From contig NZ_JH636441.1 in assembly GCF_000255705.1 (NCBI RefSeq), positions 587,124-651,123 of the forward strand: a DNA stretch of 64,000 nt. The letters are read 5' to 3'. The position numbers were made by a program, and so were the translations under genes. Every line of letters begins with the position of its first letter. Position 1 is the stretch's first letter. This stretch comes from Zavarzinella formosa DSM 19928. GTDB taxonomy: Bacteria; Planctomycetota; Planctomycetia; Gemmatales; Gemmataceae. Below, one piece after another: positions 1 through 8,250 of this stretch. The notes under the pieces are model-generated. The model ran no database searches, was not told the origin of the DNA, and saw only the letters and a program-made list of their open reading frames with translations.

Positions 1-520
1 GAGCGTGTCGCCTGGATGGGTCGCGCCATACCCCCGTCGGCGGGAGCATGTCAAGCCTGATCCAAAGCGCACTACAACTCCTGTCGTGGTAATTTGGCCA
101 ACGACTGAGGGGGATTCTGCGCCGAATAAGAAATGTTCGGGAATCCGTCCGCCATCGATCCCGCATGATCCGCGACAGAAGCACGACCCTCAGTCGCGGA
201 TCATGGAAGGGAATCGGCAAAACCGGCTTTGTCGGTCAGGTTGAAGGCGAGGAATCGACGATGAAAAAATGAGAAAAGGCTCTGCGGCACGGCGAAAAAT
301 TGTTGGTAAGCCTGTCAGCATTCATCGGGCAAGATGCAATCTCGTTCTGGCGATTTGCATGAACACCATCCGCCCCGTTCCATTTTTTGAGCCAAAAACC
401 GCATGTTTTGCCGCATCAAACGCCATCCGGTTCTTCGGGCATGGCCATTGCTTTGGGTAACAGGTCATGGGGGCGATTCCCGGCCAAATGCCGGTTTGCC
501 TCGCCCCCGTGGAGCGTTCG
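1..520. other. Region without a convincing gene
   Basis: No open frame here has a plausible start, ribosome site or recognisable domain. The short frames present are arginine- and proline-rich in the way expected of chance frames in GC-rich DNA. The only clear structure is the hairpin at 164-205. The 3' part is probably the leader of the glycosyltransferase-like gene starting at 521. Confidence 0.6.
164..205. repeat. 13-bp perfect inverted repeat (hairpin)
   Basis: CATGATCCGCGAC at 164-176 is matched exactly in inverted orientation by GTCGCGGATCATG at 193-205, with a 16-nt loop. There is no T-tract on either side, so a classical rho-independent terminator is not clearly shown. It could end a transcript entering from the left or be a protein-binding palindrome. 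Confidence 0.7.
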
Positions 521-1942
521 ATGCAACCGCAAGAGACTTATTTTGTCATCCCCACATACCGCCTGCGGGACGTGGGGGAGACCGTGGAGCAATACGACGA
601 GCATTTTTGGCGCAATGGCCACTCGCCGAAGATCATCGTGTTCGATGATTCCAGCCCGGTCGCCGAGGAAAAGTATTATCCGTTCCTTGAACAAACACGA
701 ACCCATGCCCCGATCCATTACGTCGGCCCGAAGGAGAAGGAGCAATTCACCAATTACCTCAGCGGCCGATTGCGGGACAAGCGGCTCAACGGCCTGGTGA
801 AAAACCTATTCCGCCCAAGCTACGGCGGTAACCGGAACTTCACTCTCATGCACACCTTGGGCGGATTGATGGTGAGTTCGGACGACGACATGCGCCCGTA
901 TGCCCTGCTCGAATCCCACCGGGAATCGCTCGGGGACGGGGAAATCAGCCGGGGCCGGCTTCATCGGGCCGACAGTGACGATCTTGTGCGCAAGTCGTTC
1001 GACATCTTTGGTTCTTTCCTCGATGTCCTTGGGAAGCCGGTGTCGGAGATTCCGGCGAACTACGAGTCTGGCGAATTGCTGACGGATACGGCGATGGACT
1101 TGGAAACCAATGCGACCAACGGCGTCAGCCGCGAGAACTCGTTGTTGCTTCGGGACGGAACCATCCCGCCCGACGCGGTGGTGAAGATCGCCCAGACCTT
1201 CCGATCCGGGACGAACGACATCGACGCCCTCGATTACGCCGACTTGTTCCTGACGAACGACGATCAGGTTGACCCGGATGAGTTGAACGAGCTCTATGTG
1301 CTGGCCAATTTCCGCCCGGCGGTCACCAAGCTGAACTGGCGCATGGATTGCGGCGTCGCCGGTTACGACAACACCTTCGGCCTGCCCCCCTTCTTCCCGA
1401 CCCGGTTGCGGTTCGAGGATTACATTTACCGGCTTTGGATCCGGCAACCGGGGATCGCGGCGGCCCATGTGAATGCCGCCCAGAACCACACGAAATCGAA
1501 CTACATGCGAAATCCGGTGGCCTCCGAGATCTTCAACGAAGAGGTGGCCAACTTGCTCAAGCGGAAGATCAAGGATTCGCTGACACGGGTGGACGCCCTG
1601 ACCATCGAATTCGACTATGCCGGCGAAGTCACGGAGGAAGACGCCCGGCAAAGTCTGGACAAAGTATCCGCGATGCACCGCCGGGCGCTGGAGGCGGCCG
1701 GCCGGGCGACCTCTCCCGAACGCACCGCCTCCCTTCGGCTGTTCGCAGCCAATTTGCACAAGGCTTTTTACGGCTTCGAGCCGGACTTCTTCCAGCAGAA
1801 CTTGCTGCGCATCGTGGACGACGTGATTGACGTCATCAAGGGATCGATCGAACTTTGGCCCACATTGGTGGAAATATGTTACTTCGAGAAAAACCGGCAC
1901 GGGCTTCCGATGCGTCGGGTGGAGAATGGCCGGAAAACGTAG
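521..1942 (+). CDS. Glycosyltransferase-like protein
   Basis: A 473-residue protein that opens like a GT-A family glycosyltransferase. The N-terminal strand (TYFVIPTYRL) is followed by IIVFDDSSPV, typical of a nucleotide-sugar-binding first half. SSDDDMRPY near residue 125 resembles a DXD metal site. The C-terminal half matches nothing I recognise and has no membrane segments, so the protein is probably cytosolic. I placed the start at ATG 521, not the in-frame ATG 54 bases upstream, because GGAG lies about 11 bases before it and the fold begins there. Sugar donor and acceptor cannot be told. It stands alone, followed 14 bases later by a small membrane-protein gene. The family call is an inference from two short motifs. 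Confidence 0.55.
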   Translation: MQPQETYFVIPTYRLRDVGETVEQYDEHFWRNGHSPKIIVFDDSSPVAEEKYYPFLEQTRTHAPIHYVGPKEKEQFTNYLSGRLRDKRLNGLVKNLFRPSYGGNRNFTLMHTLGGLMVSSDDDMRPYALLESHRESLGDGEISRGRLHRADSDDLVRKSFDIFGSFLDVLGKPVSEIPANYESGELLTDTAMDLETNATNGVSRENSLLLRDGTIPPDAVVKIAQTFRSGTNDIDALDYADLFLTNDDQVDPDELNELYVLANFRPAVTKLNWRMDCGVAGYDNTFGLPPFFPTRLRFEDYIYRLWIRQPGIAAAHVNAAQNHTKSNYMRNPVASEIFNEEVANLLKRKIKDSLTRVDALTIEFDYAGEVTEEDARQSLDKVSAMHRRALEAAGRATSPERTASLRLFAANLHKAFYGFEPDFFQQNLLRIVDDVIDVIKGSIELWPTLVEICYFEKNRHGLPMRRVENGRKT

Positions 1943-1956
1943 GCACGGAGGATATC

Positions 1957-2202
1957 ATGCCTCTTTCAGACGACGATTTTTCGCTTGAAATGCCGGAGGA
2001 AACCCCCGCATTTGGCGGATGGAGGAACCCGCCGCTTGAAGTCCGCGTGATGTTAACGGCAGTTGTGTTTGCCGTGCCGGGAATTCTGGCCGGCCTCATG
2101 GCCTGTTTGCTCACGCCGTCGTCGGTTGACCAACACTTGGCCGCCGGAGTCGGCGGATTGATCGGCTTCGCGGTCGGTGTGTGGGTTGAATCCGAATCTT
2201 GA
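1957..2202 (+). CDS. Small membrane protein of unknown function
   Basis: An 81-residue protein with an acidic N-terminal third and two hydrophobic segments (about residues 31-50 and 58-75) joined by a short turn, which suggests a helical hairpin in the inner membrane. The start at 1957 follows ACGGAGGATATC, a good ribosome site, 14 bases after the glycosyltransferase-like gene, so the two may be co-transcribed. I recognise no family. It faces the HD-domain gene across 13 bases. Confidence 0.55.
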   Translation: MPLSDDDFSLEMPEETPAFGGWRNPPLEVRVMLTAVVFAVPGILAGLMACLLTPSSVDQHLAAGVGGLIGFAVGVWVESES

Positions 2203-2215
2203 CGTGACGATGATG

Positions 2216-2764
2216 TCAGCGGGCCAACAACGCCGCTTCCAGTTTTGGCCGGTAATGTTCCAGATCGGGAACCAGCAAACCGGGAATTTTGGCCTCGTCG
2301 TCCCATCGTCTCACGGCCACCGCCGATTGATACCACGGTTCGGCTTCAAACACCTTGGCTTCCTCGGGCGTGAACGGACCGCCTTGCAAACGCAGGCTGA
2401 GTTGGGAGGCGGGCGAGAGGTCGTCGTGATAACCGGGTTCGACGGCGCACAAGTATCTTTTGGCCGCGACATGTAACCGAACGGGATCGACGATGGCCGG
2501 GCCAAAATGTTTTTGCAACCACTCGGCCCCGGCGTCCTCGTGTTGTCCGTCGAGACCCTCTTTGGCAATATTTTCGGACATTCCGTGCAGAAGATGGCCC
2601 ACATCATGCAACAGGGCGGCGGCCACCAAGGCATCATCCGCGCCGGCTTCCTCGGCCAACCGGGCACATTGGAGGGCGTGGGCGGTCTCGGTGACATCCT
2701 CGCCGAAATAGGCCCCGCTTCCCTTCTCGGCGAACAGGGCAAACAGTTGATCGATGACGGTCAT
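2216..2764 (-). CDS. HD-domain phosphohydrolase-like protein
   Basis: A 182-residue protein with the HD-domain signature: an early histidine (THALQC... type helix near residue 27) and AALLHDVGHLL near residue 50, in which the paired His-Asp bind metal. Further histidines lie near RLHVAAKRYL. Length and pattern fit the small metal-dependent HD proteins related to PhnZ and myo-inositol oxygenase-like enzymes, which act on phosphonate, phosphate ester or polyol substrates. The substrate cannot be read from sequence. The chosen ATG at 2764 has GGGAG about 10 bases upstream, whereas an in-frame ATG 21 bases earlier has no such site. It is expected to be cytosolic. Confidence 0.75.
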   Translation of the reverse strand: MTVIDQLFALFAEKGSGAYFGEDVTETAHALQCARLAEEAGADDALVAAALLHDVGHLLHGMSENIAKEGLDGQHEDAGAEWLQKHFGPAIVDPVRLHVAAKRYLCAVEPGYHDDLSPASQLSLRLQGGPFTPEEAKVFEAEPWYQSAVAVRRWDDEAKIPGLLVPDLEHYRPKLEAALLAR

Positions 2765-2905
2765 GTGGCGTAACGCTCCCTTCACAACAGAAGGACGGTT
2801 TGAAACCGCCCGTTTGTTTTGGAATTATGGGAAGCAGCCGCGATTGGATTGTGAAGTTTTGGTTTGAACGGCTCCCTACGCCAGGCATGAGGAGCCGATA
2901 GACAC

Positions 2906-2925
2906 TTCAACCGGGATCGGTTGAA
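2906..2925 (-). terminator. Hairpin directly after the DUF1501 gene
   Basis: A perfect 8-bp stem (TTCAACCG / CGGTTGAA) with loop GGAT begins five bases past the stop codon of the minus-strand DUF1501 gene. It lacks a following U-tract, so it may stabilise the 3' end rather than terminate on its own. Confidence 0.45.
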
Positions 2926-2930
2926 AGAAA

Positions 2931-4277
2931 TTACGCCAGTTCACGAATCGGTTCGGAATTCTCTTCGACCAGATAATGCGGTCGTCCGTTCAGGTCGGTG
3001 ATGGTCGTGTGGTTGGCGTCGATGCCGAGATTCTTGTACAGCGTGGCGTGCAGTTCGCCGAACGTCACCGGGCGGCTGGCGGCCTCGCCCGCGATGCGGT
3101 CGGTTGAGCCGATCACCTGGCCGGTTTTCATGCCGCCCCCGGCGAGCAGCACACAGTTCACCTGGGGCCAGTGGTCCCGGCCGACTTGGGCATTGATCTT
3201 CGGCGTCCGGCCGAATTCCCCCAGCACCGCGACCGTGCAATCTTGATCCATGCCGCGAAGGTGCAGGTCTTCAACGAGGGCGCTCACGCACTTGTCGAAC
3301 AGGGGAAAATCTTCGGCCTCGCGTTTGAAGATTTCATTTCCCTTGCCGCCGTGCCAGTCCCACTTGCTGTAGTTGAGCGTGACAACCCGGGCGCCGGCCT
3401 CGATCAACCGGCGGGCCATCAACATGCTTTGCGGCACGCGGGGAGAACCGTCGTTGTCAATGATGATCTTCGGGTTGCCCACTCCGTAGCGTTGGACCAC
3501 TTTCTCCGGTTCTTTGGAGAGGTCCAGCGCTTCCGCGAGCCGGGACGAGGTGAGCAAGCCAAATGCTTGTTGATGGAAAGAATCCATCCCGGTGGTCAGG
3601 TCGCCGGTGTCGACTTCCTTTCGCATCGTGTCGAAGCCACGCAACAGCGTCTTGCGATCGGCGAACTGATTCACGGTCACGCCCCGAAGGGTCATGTCGT
3701 CTTTCGCCGGACCTGTTGGCCGGAAGGGGGCGTGTGATGTGCCGAGAAAGCCGGGGCCGGGTTCGTTGTAGGGTCCGTGCGGGCTGGCGTAACACAGGCT
3801 CACGAACGGCGGGATGGCCGGGTCGGCGCTCCCTTGCACCCGGGAAACGACGGAGCCGAATTGCGGCCAGCCTCCCAATGGTTTTGGTTTGCGCGGATCG
3901 TGGCCGTTGTACACCTGAATCGCGTCGTGATCGACCTGATTGCCGACCAGCGACCGGATGATGGTGAACTTGTCCATGTTGCGGGCGATTTTGGGAAACG
4001 CCTCGCAAATCTGGATGCCGGGGACATTCGTCGCCATCGGCTTCCACGGCCCGGCGATTTCCTTGGGGGCGTCCGGTTTCAGGTCGAACATGTCCTGATG
4101 CGGCGGCCCGCCGGTGAGGTAAATCAGGATGATCGATTTCTTGGAGGATGTCACCCCTGCGGAAGCCTCGGCCTTGAGCAACTGCGGCAGGGCCAACCCG
4201 GCCATGCCCAGCGAACCGATTTGCAGGAAACCGCGACGGGAAGGCCGATATTGGCCGGGATTCGGCGGGACGGACAT
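2931..4277 (-). CDS. DUF1501 family protein, Tat-exported
   Basis: A 448-residue member of the DUF1501 family, abundant in planctomycetes and related to the alkaline phosphatase/sulfatase superfamily. The N-terminus has a twin-arginine signal (SRRGFLQIGSLGMAGLAL), so the protein should be exported folded by the Tat system. The body carries the family hallmarks YLTGGPPHQDMFDLKPDAP, VTLNYSKWDWHGG and VLGEFGRTPKIN near the C-terminus. Function is not firmly established for the family; many members are encoded beside DUF1549/DUF1553 cytochrome-like partners, which are absent here. Start 4277 was chosen over an upstream in-frame ATG because GGAGA precedes it and the Tat signal sits at the right distance. 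Confidence 0.88.
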   Translation of the reverse strand: MSVPPNPGQYRPSRRGFLQIGSLGMAGLALPQLLKAEASAGVTSSKKSIILIYLTGGPPHQDMFDLKPDAPKEIAGPWKPMATNVPGIQICEAFPKIARNMDKFTIIRSLVGNQVDHDAIQVYNGHDPRKPKPLGGWPQFGSVVSRVQGSADPAIPPFVSLCYASPHGPYNEPGPGFLGTSHAPFRPTGPAKDDMTLRGVTVNQFADRKTLLRGFDTMRKEVDTGDLTTGMDSFHQQAFGLLTSSRLAEALDLSKEPEKVVQRYGVGNPKIIIDNDGSPRVPQSMLMARRLIEAGARVVTLNYSKWDWHGGKGNEIFKREAEDFPLFDKCVSALVEDLHLRGMDQDCTVAVLGEFGRTPKINAQVGRDHWPQVNCVLLAGGGMKTGQVIGSTDRIAGEAASRPVTFGELHATLYKNLGIDANHTTITDLNGRPHYLVEENSEPIRELA

Positions 4278-4470
4278 CAAGAAATCTCCACGCGAAACAA
4301 AATGTGGCGGGATTCGGCAGGCGGGGCAGGGTGCTGGGCGCGTTTGGGGAGGTGAAGGGATACTACCGCGCGTCAGAGGGTGTGTAAAGGAAGAGTTGGC
4401 CAAATTGAGGATACGGAACGGAAATTACCCCTCCGGGGGGATGTTCGTCATTCCGCATCCCCAATTCAGA

Positions 4471-5709
4471 TCACTTTTTCCCCTGATTCCAGTAGATCCG
4501 GGCATTGTGCGTCGCCCGGCCGACGGCCACGATGTCCGGTTTGCCGTCGCCGTCGAGGTCAGTGACGATCAGGTCTTCGGTGGCGATGCCGCCATCGTCG
4601 AGCATGAGACGGTCCCATTTGGCCCCGATTTTGTCGGTCGCCTTATAGATCCGCACGCCGCATTTTTCGGTGAACTTGTCCCCCTTGGCCGGGTTGTCGC
4701 GGACGCCGATGATGAGCTCATCCGCACCGTCGCCGTCGAGATCGGCGCACCAGACGCCGTGGCCCCAGCGGAGATGATCGTCGATGACATGGCGGTCCCA
4801 AGGCGGGGTTTTTCCTCGAATCGGTTCTTCAATGAATTGCGGCGGTGTGTAGGTCACCACTTGATTGCCATGCCACGGCTCGACAGTGGCGACGAATGGC
4901 CGGGGGCTCAACTGGCCAAGTTTGATCTCGCTGGCTCCCCGGCTGCCATTGGGAGTGTCTTGGTTGCCGAGACCAAACTTGGTCGTTTGCCAGGCGTTAT
5001 CACGCTGACTAATCAGATGCACACCATCGTAGCTAACGGCGTAAATCCTCTTTTTTCCTTCCGAGGTTGTCACTGGCCAAATGTTGTGAACCACGTTCAG
5101 CGATTCCGACAACACAATTGGCTTCCACGGCCCTGCCACCGGGTCTTTCGGAATCGGAAAGGCCAGAATCCGCACCGGGCGGCCGTCGACCCAGTTCTTT
5201 TCTTTGGTGGAATCGCGGCCCATCAGCGGGGCGAGGATGATCTCCGGTTTGCCGTCGCCGTCGATGTCCGCGACGCGGACGCGGTGGACGGTCGGTTCCT
5301 CGGCGATGGGGTGGATGCTCCATTCTTCATCGAGCGTCTTGCCCCGCTTGAGCCATTGCAGCGTGCCCCCTTCTTTGGTGTTGAAGGGCTTCCAGTCGGC
5401 GCCAAGCACCAAATCAAGCTGGCCATCGCCGTCGATGTCGAGGGCGGCCACGCAGACATTGTCCGGCTTCGTTTTGCCGGTGATGATCGTGTGCATTTTC
5501 CAGGTCGGGTTTTCGTACCAGACCACCCGTTTGGTGTCCACGACGACGAGATCCGGCTTTTTGTCCCCGTTGATGTCGGCGGCGATGACGGCATAACCCA
5601 CAGAAAGATCTGTGGCGATTTCCTGCATCTTGAATTGCGGAAACTCAGCCCCGAACACCGGCAAGATGAGCGGGCCAACGGCGAAGAACAAGGAGAGAAG
5701 CACTCGCAT
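4471..5709 (-). CDS. Secreted FG-GAP/VCBS repeat protein
   Basis: A 412-residue protein with an N-terminal signal peptide (hydrophobic stretch ending VFGAEF) followed by repeated Asp-rich blade motifs: AADINGDKKPDLVVVD, ALDIDGDGQLDLVLG, VADIDGDGKPEIILA, CADLDGDGADELIIG and VTDLDGDGKPDIVAVG. These are calcium-binding FG-GAP/VCBS repeats that build a seven-bladed beta-propeller as in integrin alpha chains. Such proteins are common and secreted in planctomycetes, with presumed adhesion or ligand-binding roles. It lies in the same direction as the DUF1501 gene, 193 bases upstream of it, so an operon is possible but not shown. Confidence 0.88.
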   Translation of the reverse strand: MRVLLSLFFAVGPLILPVFGAEFPQFKMQEIATDLSVGYAVIAADINGDKKPDLVVVDTKRVVWYENPTWKMHTIITGKTKPDNVCVAALDIDGDGQLDLVLGADWKPFNTKEGGTLQWLKRGKTLDEEWSIHPIAEEPTVHRVRVADIDGDGKPEIILAPLMGRDSTKEKNWVDGRPVRILAFPIPKDPVAGPWKPIVLSESLNVVHNIWPVTTSEGKKRIYAVSYDGVHLISQRDNAWQTTKFGLGNQDTPNGSRGASEIKLGQLSPRPFVATVEPWHGNQVVTYTPPQFIEEPIRGKTPPWDRHVIDDHLRWGHGVWCADLDGDGADELIIGVRDNPAKGDKFTEKCGVRIYKATDKIGAKWDRLMLDDGGIATEDLIVTDLDGDGKPDIVAVGRATHNARIYWNQGKK

Positions 5710-5907
5710 GATCCTGTTTTCCTGATTGAGCGGGTTATGCGGAAAACGACAAGTTTACCACAAGTTTCAGGCCGGGCCATTACAATCGGGTGTAACCGCA
5801 AAACCCCGCTTGCCTGGGCTTGACCGGTGAACAACAATGAAGCGATTGAATTTTTTTCAAGCTCGCCAACCCTCGCCCTCCCGACTGGCCGGGGCTTCGC
5901 ATAGGAA
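5710..5907. promoter_or_regulatory. Divergent intergenic region
   Basis: About 200 bases separate the divergently transcribed propeller gene (minus) and MotA/TolQ-like gene (plus), so promoters for both should lie here. I could not pick -35/-10 boxes with confidence. Confidence 0.4.
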
Positions 5908-6729
5908 ATGTCGATGACGATTGCTCCGTCCCAAAAACCGCACCGCGAATGGCTGTGGTTGTTTCTCTCGCTAGTCATCGTCGGCGGGGTGACCGTGCCA
6001 TTGTGGATGTGGGCCAACCCGCAGGAAAACACTGCTGAATATTGGGCAAGATGGACGCCTCGCCGGATTGCCAAACTGTTCCTCGGGCCGGAACAAATCG
6101 CCTGCTATCTTTGCTTCGTGTGGGCCGGATTCATGCTCTTGAACCGTTACCGCGAAGTCTGGCGGCAACGGGTTGCCTTCCAACTCGATTTGCTCCCCAC
6201 GGACGAAGGGGCGAGAATCCTCCCCGAAGATGCCCGGCCGCTCGCCCGCAAAGTCGAGGCGACCACGAAGAATCGGCCGTATATTCTGGCGAAAATGATC
6301 TCGATGGCCCTCACCAAATTCGCGGTCAGCCGCAAGGCCCCGGATGTCGGCGAAGTGGTTCGTACGCAGGCCGATGTGGAGCAAAATCGCCTCGTCACCA
6401 GCATGGGGATGATCTCTTATCTGGCATGGGCCATCCCCGCCATCGGCTTCCTCGGAACCGTCCGCGGCCTCGCGGGAGGCATGACCAAGGCGGGCAACCA
6501 GAAAGACCCGGACTTCATTCAACAGGTGACCGATCAACTCGGCATTGCCTTCGACTGTACGTTCGTCGCGCTGGCTCTGAGCGTCGCGCTAATGTACCTG
6601 TTGCACGTCGTCACGCGGGCCGAAGAAATGTTAATCATTGACGCGCAGCAGTATTGCCAGGAAAATCTCTTGCTGCGGCTTTACGACCCGGAACCGGAAC
6701 CGGCGTATGCGGCGGCGGAGCGAGGTTGA
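5908..6729 (+). CDS. MotA/TolQ/ExbB-family proton channel protein
   Basis: A 273-residue inner-membrane protein. Predicted membrane segments lie near residues 13-34, 66-81, 168-195 and 210-232. The second half carries the family signature in which a conserved proline precedes GFLGTVRGLAGGM, followed by the helix IAFDCTFVALALSVALMYLL. In MotA, TolQ and ExbB these helices line the ion path that drives a partner complex. No TolR/ExbD-like gene is adjacent. Instead the next genes encode an actin-fold protein and a membrane-anchored VWA protein, and I infer that these three work together at the envelope. Confidence 0.82.
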   Translation: MSMTIAPSQKPHREWLWLFLSLVIVGGVTVPLWMWANPQENTAEYWARWTPRRIAKLFLGPEQIACYLCFVWAGFMLLNRYREVWRQRVAFQLDLLPTDEGARILPEDARPLARKVEATTKNRPYILAKMISMALTKFAVSRKAPDVGEVVRTQADVEQNRLVTSMGMISYLAWAIPAIGFLGTVRGLAGGMTKAGNQKDPDFIQQVTDQLGIAFDCTFVALALSVALMYLLHVVTRAEEMLIIDAQQYCQENLLLRLYDPEPEPAYAAAERG

Positions 6730-6739
6730 GGGATTCAAA

Positions 6740-6928
6740 GGCCACCTCACCCCCCGACCCCCTCTCCTGACAGAGAGGGGGAGCAAGTGTGGGGAAGCTT
6801 CCGGAACGTAGGTCAGCCTTTCTAGGCTGACAGGTCCGTCAGCCCAGAAAGGCTGACCTACTGGAAGAAATTTCATCCCACTTGCTCCCCCTCTCTGTCA
6901 GGAGAGGGGGTCGGGGGGTGAGGTGGCC
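6740..6928. repeat. Nested inverted repeat, about 190 bp
   Basis: The outer arms are 50 bp each (6740-6789 and 6879-6928) and match by eye over their whole length in inverted orientation. Inside them sits a second inverted repeat of 24 bp (6808-6831 and 6838-6861) with one mismatch. The outer arms contain GACCCCCTCTCC-type sequence. The element fills the gap between two co-oriented genes and has no coding capacity. It resembles a MITE-like or dispersed palindromic repeat. Confidence 0.85.
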
Positions 6929-6962
6929 GGGCAACAACGATTGACCAACGAAGGATGATCGC

Positions 6963-8210
6963 ATGGCTTGGGTGAACTGGTCCCGAAAACCGGCCGACGG
7001 GAACGATGATCGCGGCGCCTTGGGGGCTGACCTCAACGCCGGTCGGGTGCGGGCGACCTACGGCCGGGCTTCGCGGAACAAGCTCTTTTTGCTTGAAGAC
7101 CCGCACATTGATCTGCCGTTGGCCATCAGCTTGGAGAAACGCACGCCGGATGTCGGCCGGGCCGCGCTGGCGGTGAGTCGAAAACTGCCGCACACAATGT
7201 GCGTCAATTATCTTCCGCAACTTGGTCAAGTCTTCGAGTGGAAACACGCCCGACAAACCTATAACGCAGACGGCCTCGTTTCTCTGGCCCTTGAGCGACT
7301 GGCCAAAGCGACCTCAACCAACAGTGGTCTTTCTCTCGCGTTGCCTTCCTATCTGAGTGTGCCGCAAGTCACCCGGTTGCTCATCATCGCCGAGAAACTA
7401 AAACTCCGCATTCGCGGCACGGCTTGCACACCATTGGCCTTGGCCGCCGAACGGGCGACGCATTTCTTGAACGCCCCGAGACCCGACGAATCCGGGGACG
7501 GTTCCGGCATCCACCGGGCGTTTGGCGCCACGTCCGTGCTCATCATTGATGTGGACGATCATGCCCTGACGGCCAGCGTGGTTCGCATCGCCGAAGCGGA
7601 AGTGCGAATGCTGGCGACGGCTTCCTTCCCCCGGCTTGGCTCCAAGATTTGGCGGGAACGATTGCTCGACACGCTGGCCGACCGCTGCGTGCGGTTGTGC
7701 CGCCGAGACCCCCGCGACAACGCGGACACCGAGCAAATGCTGTTCGACCAACTGGAGGAAACCATCGACCGCGCCCGCACCGGCCAACGGGTTTCCATCA
7801 ACGTGCGTTCGGCGAATTGGTTCCAAGATTTGATCCACGCACCGGCCGATCTTGATGCGTTCTGTGCCCCGCTTGCCCGGCAGGCAGCCGAGGAAATCAA
7901 GAATCTGCTGCTGACCGCCACCGACAACGAACCGCCGGAAACCGTCTGGCTGACGCACGACGCCGGCCGAATGCCGGGCCTGGCCGCCACCCTGCACCAG
8001 CACATGACGGAACGCACCAGTGTCCGCGTGCTGCACCCAGAGGCGACCGCCGCCGCCGTCGCCAACCTGAACGAACGGTGGGATGCTGCGGAACTCCCCC
8101 GCACCCACCTCGACACGGTAATCGTCTTGCCCCACCGCCAAGACCCCCGGCTGTTGCCGAAAGCCCCGCCCCCGAATTCGGGCGTTCACAACAAGAACAT
8201 GATTCTTTGA
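6963..8210 (+). CDS. Actin/Hsp70-fold ATPase-like protein
   Basis: A 415-residue protein. GALGADLNAGRVRATYG near the start resembles the phosphate-1 loop of actin/Hsp70/PilM-type ATPases, SVLIIDVDDHALTASVV near residue 185 resembles the phosphate-2 loop, and ETVWLTHDAGRMPGLA near residue 325 resembles the adenosine loop. It lacks recognisable Hsp70 substrate-domain motifs and has no signal or membrane segment. The central catalytic glycines are only partly conserved, so ATP hydrolysis is uncertain. It follows the MotA-like gene after the nested repeat and precedes the VWA gene by 40 bases, which suggests a functional unit. Confidence 0.65.
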   Translation: MAWVNWSRKPADGNDDRGALGADLNAGRVRATYGRASRNKLFLLEDPHIDLPLAISLEKRTPDVGRAALAVSRKLPHTMCVNYLPQLGQVFEWKHARQTYNADGLVSLALERLAKATSTNSGLSLALPSYLSVPQVTRLLIIAEKLKLRIRGTACTPLALAAERATHFLNAPRPDESGDGSGIHRAFGATSVLIIDVDDHALTASVVRIAEAEVRMLATASFPRLGSKIWRERLLDTLADRCVRLCRRDPRDNADTEQMLFDQLEETIDRARTGQRVSINVRSANWFQDLIHAPADLDAFCAPLARQAAEEIKNLLLTATDNEPPETVWLTHDAGRMPGLAATLHQHMTERTSVRVLHPEATAAAVANLNERWDAAELPRTHLDTVIVLPHRQDPRLLPKAPPPNSGVHNKNMIL

Positions 8211-8250
8211 GTCGTCACCAGCTTGCCGTAGCTCCAGACAGGATGATTTG

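Noticed and set aside
4129..5823. A 564-codon plus-strand frame across the propeller gene
   Set aside because: It is antisense to the FG-GAP repeats and shows no domain of its own.
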